Positions 16,535-16,865 of a stretch of 16,865 nucleotides of DNA are shown here, one piece after another. Source of the stretch: an uncultured cyanobacterium. GTDB taxonomy: Bacteria; Cyanobacteriota; Cyanobacteriia; PCC-6307; Cyanobiaceae. The stretch is taken from contig CAIZOZ010000345.1 of the NCBI GenBank assembly GCA_903934745.1, positions 1-16,865 on the forward strand, read 5' to 3'. Below the pieces are notes generated by a model. It saw nothing but the letters and a program-made list of their open reading frames with translations. It had not been told where the DNA came from and searched no databases. Each line of letters starts with the position of its first letter. Position 1 is the first letter of the stretch. A program made the position numbers and the translations under genes.

Positions 16535-16865
16535 GGCCTGGCGACAACAACAGAGGATTTGACCGTACTGGATCCGGACCGGGAAGCAGCTGTCGTAGCC
16601 ATCGTTACGACGGCTGCCGCCGGACTCGGGCCTAATGAGGGGCGGCAGCTCTCACTGATGTCTGCAACACTGATCCGGAGGTCTGGAGCGGCAACACCGA
16701 CCCAGCCAAACTGCCCCCGGCAGAACCAAGCTCAGCCCAACTGAGTCCTGAACGACTGAATTCTGCCCGCTTGATCCCCGCCAGACCGAGTCAGAAAACC
16801 TGAGCCGGCCTCCAGGAATCAGCCAGAATCCGTCAATCTGGATCGGCAAGCCTGAAGCGTTCAAA
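16535..16865. other. Intergenic region upstream of queF (to window edge)
   Basis: No gene is supported in these 331 bp. Frames in the region translate to sequence without recognisable domains. The part next to queF should hold its promoter and leader. Two inverted repeats are visible: GTCGTA/TACGAC (16592-16597 with 16606-16611, 8-nt loop) and GCTGCCGCC/GGCGGCAGC (16613-16621 with 16641-16649, 19-nt loop). The rightmost 150 bp are less GC-rich and show no structure that I can name. Confidence 0.5.
16592..16649. repeat. Two adjacent inverted repeats upstream of queF
   Basis: A 6-bp stem with an 8-nt loop (16592-16611) directly abuts a perfect 9-bp stem with a 19-nt loop (16613-16649). Neither is followed by a T-run on either strand, so termination is not supported. 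They lie about 60-115 bp upstream of the queF start and may belong to its leader or to the end of a gene beyond the window. Function unknown. Confidence 0.45.

Noticed and set aside
16652..16864. Small minus-strand open frame of about 70 codons at the right edge
   Set aside because: There is no recognisable motif or ribosome-binding site, and its composition is like other chance frames in the window.

Overview
The window looks like a piece of chromosome from a high-GC picocyanobacterium of the Synechococcus/Cyanobium group. The evidence is a cyanobacterial F0F1 ATP synthase operon with two different b-type subunits (b and b'), a phycobilisome core cluster (apcE, apcA, apcB, apcC), system II (CcdA/Ccs1) cytochrome c maturation genes, and strongly GC-rich third codon positions. 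The genus is inferred from protein resemblance and composition. I did not see an excess of the HIP1 octamer that many freshwater cyanobacteria carry.

Layout. From 1 to 5246 the minus strand carries the ATP synthase operon, read right to left: atpI, atpB (a), atpE (c), atpF2 (b'), atpF (b), atpH (delta), atpA (alpha) and the start of atpG (gamma), which runs off the left edge. Upstream of it, on the same strand, is a SAM-dependent methyltransferase (5576-6784). That gene is divergent from apcE (6933-9968), across a 148-bp shared control region. On the plus strand follow a strong hairpin terminator, a leader of about 310 bp, the apcA-apcB-apcC operon with its own perfect 14-bp terminator hairpin, and a gene-poor stretch of about 640 bp. 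Next come ftsW, ccdA and ccs1, tightly packed and probably one operon. queF (minus) converges on ccs1, and the right end (16535-16865) is non-coding as far as I can see.

How the genes work together. The phycobilisome core genes build the part of the antenna that passes light energy to photosystem II, with ApcE as the core-membrane linker. The ATP synthase uses the resulting proton gradient. CcdA and Ccs1 attach heme to c-type cytochromes such as cytochrome f and c6 in the thylakoid lumen. FtsW (septal peptidoglycan polymerase) and QueF (queuosine precursor synthesis) are unrelated housekeeping functions.

I found no mobile element, CRISPR array, tRNA or rRNA, and no clear sign of an undescribed multi-gene system. 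The points most worth checking are the 30-bp tandem repeat and uncertain start of atpI, the uncharacterised methyltransferase between the two photosynthesis clusters, a low-complexity insertion of about 80 residues in Ccs1, the long Pro/Ser-rich spacer before a divergent third linker repeat in ApcE, and the stem-loop after the c-subunit gene.
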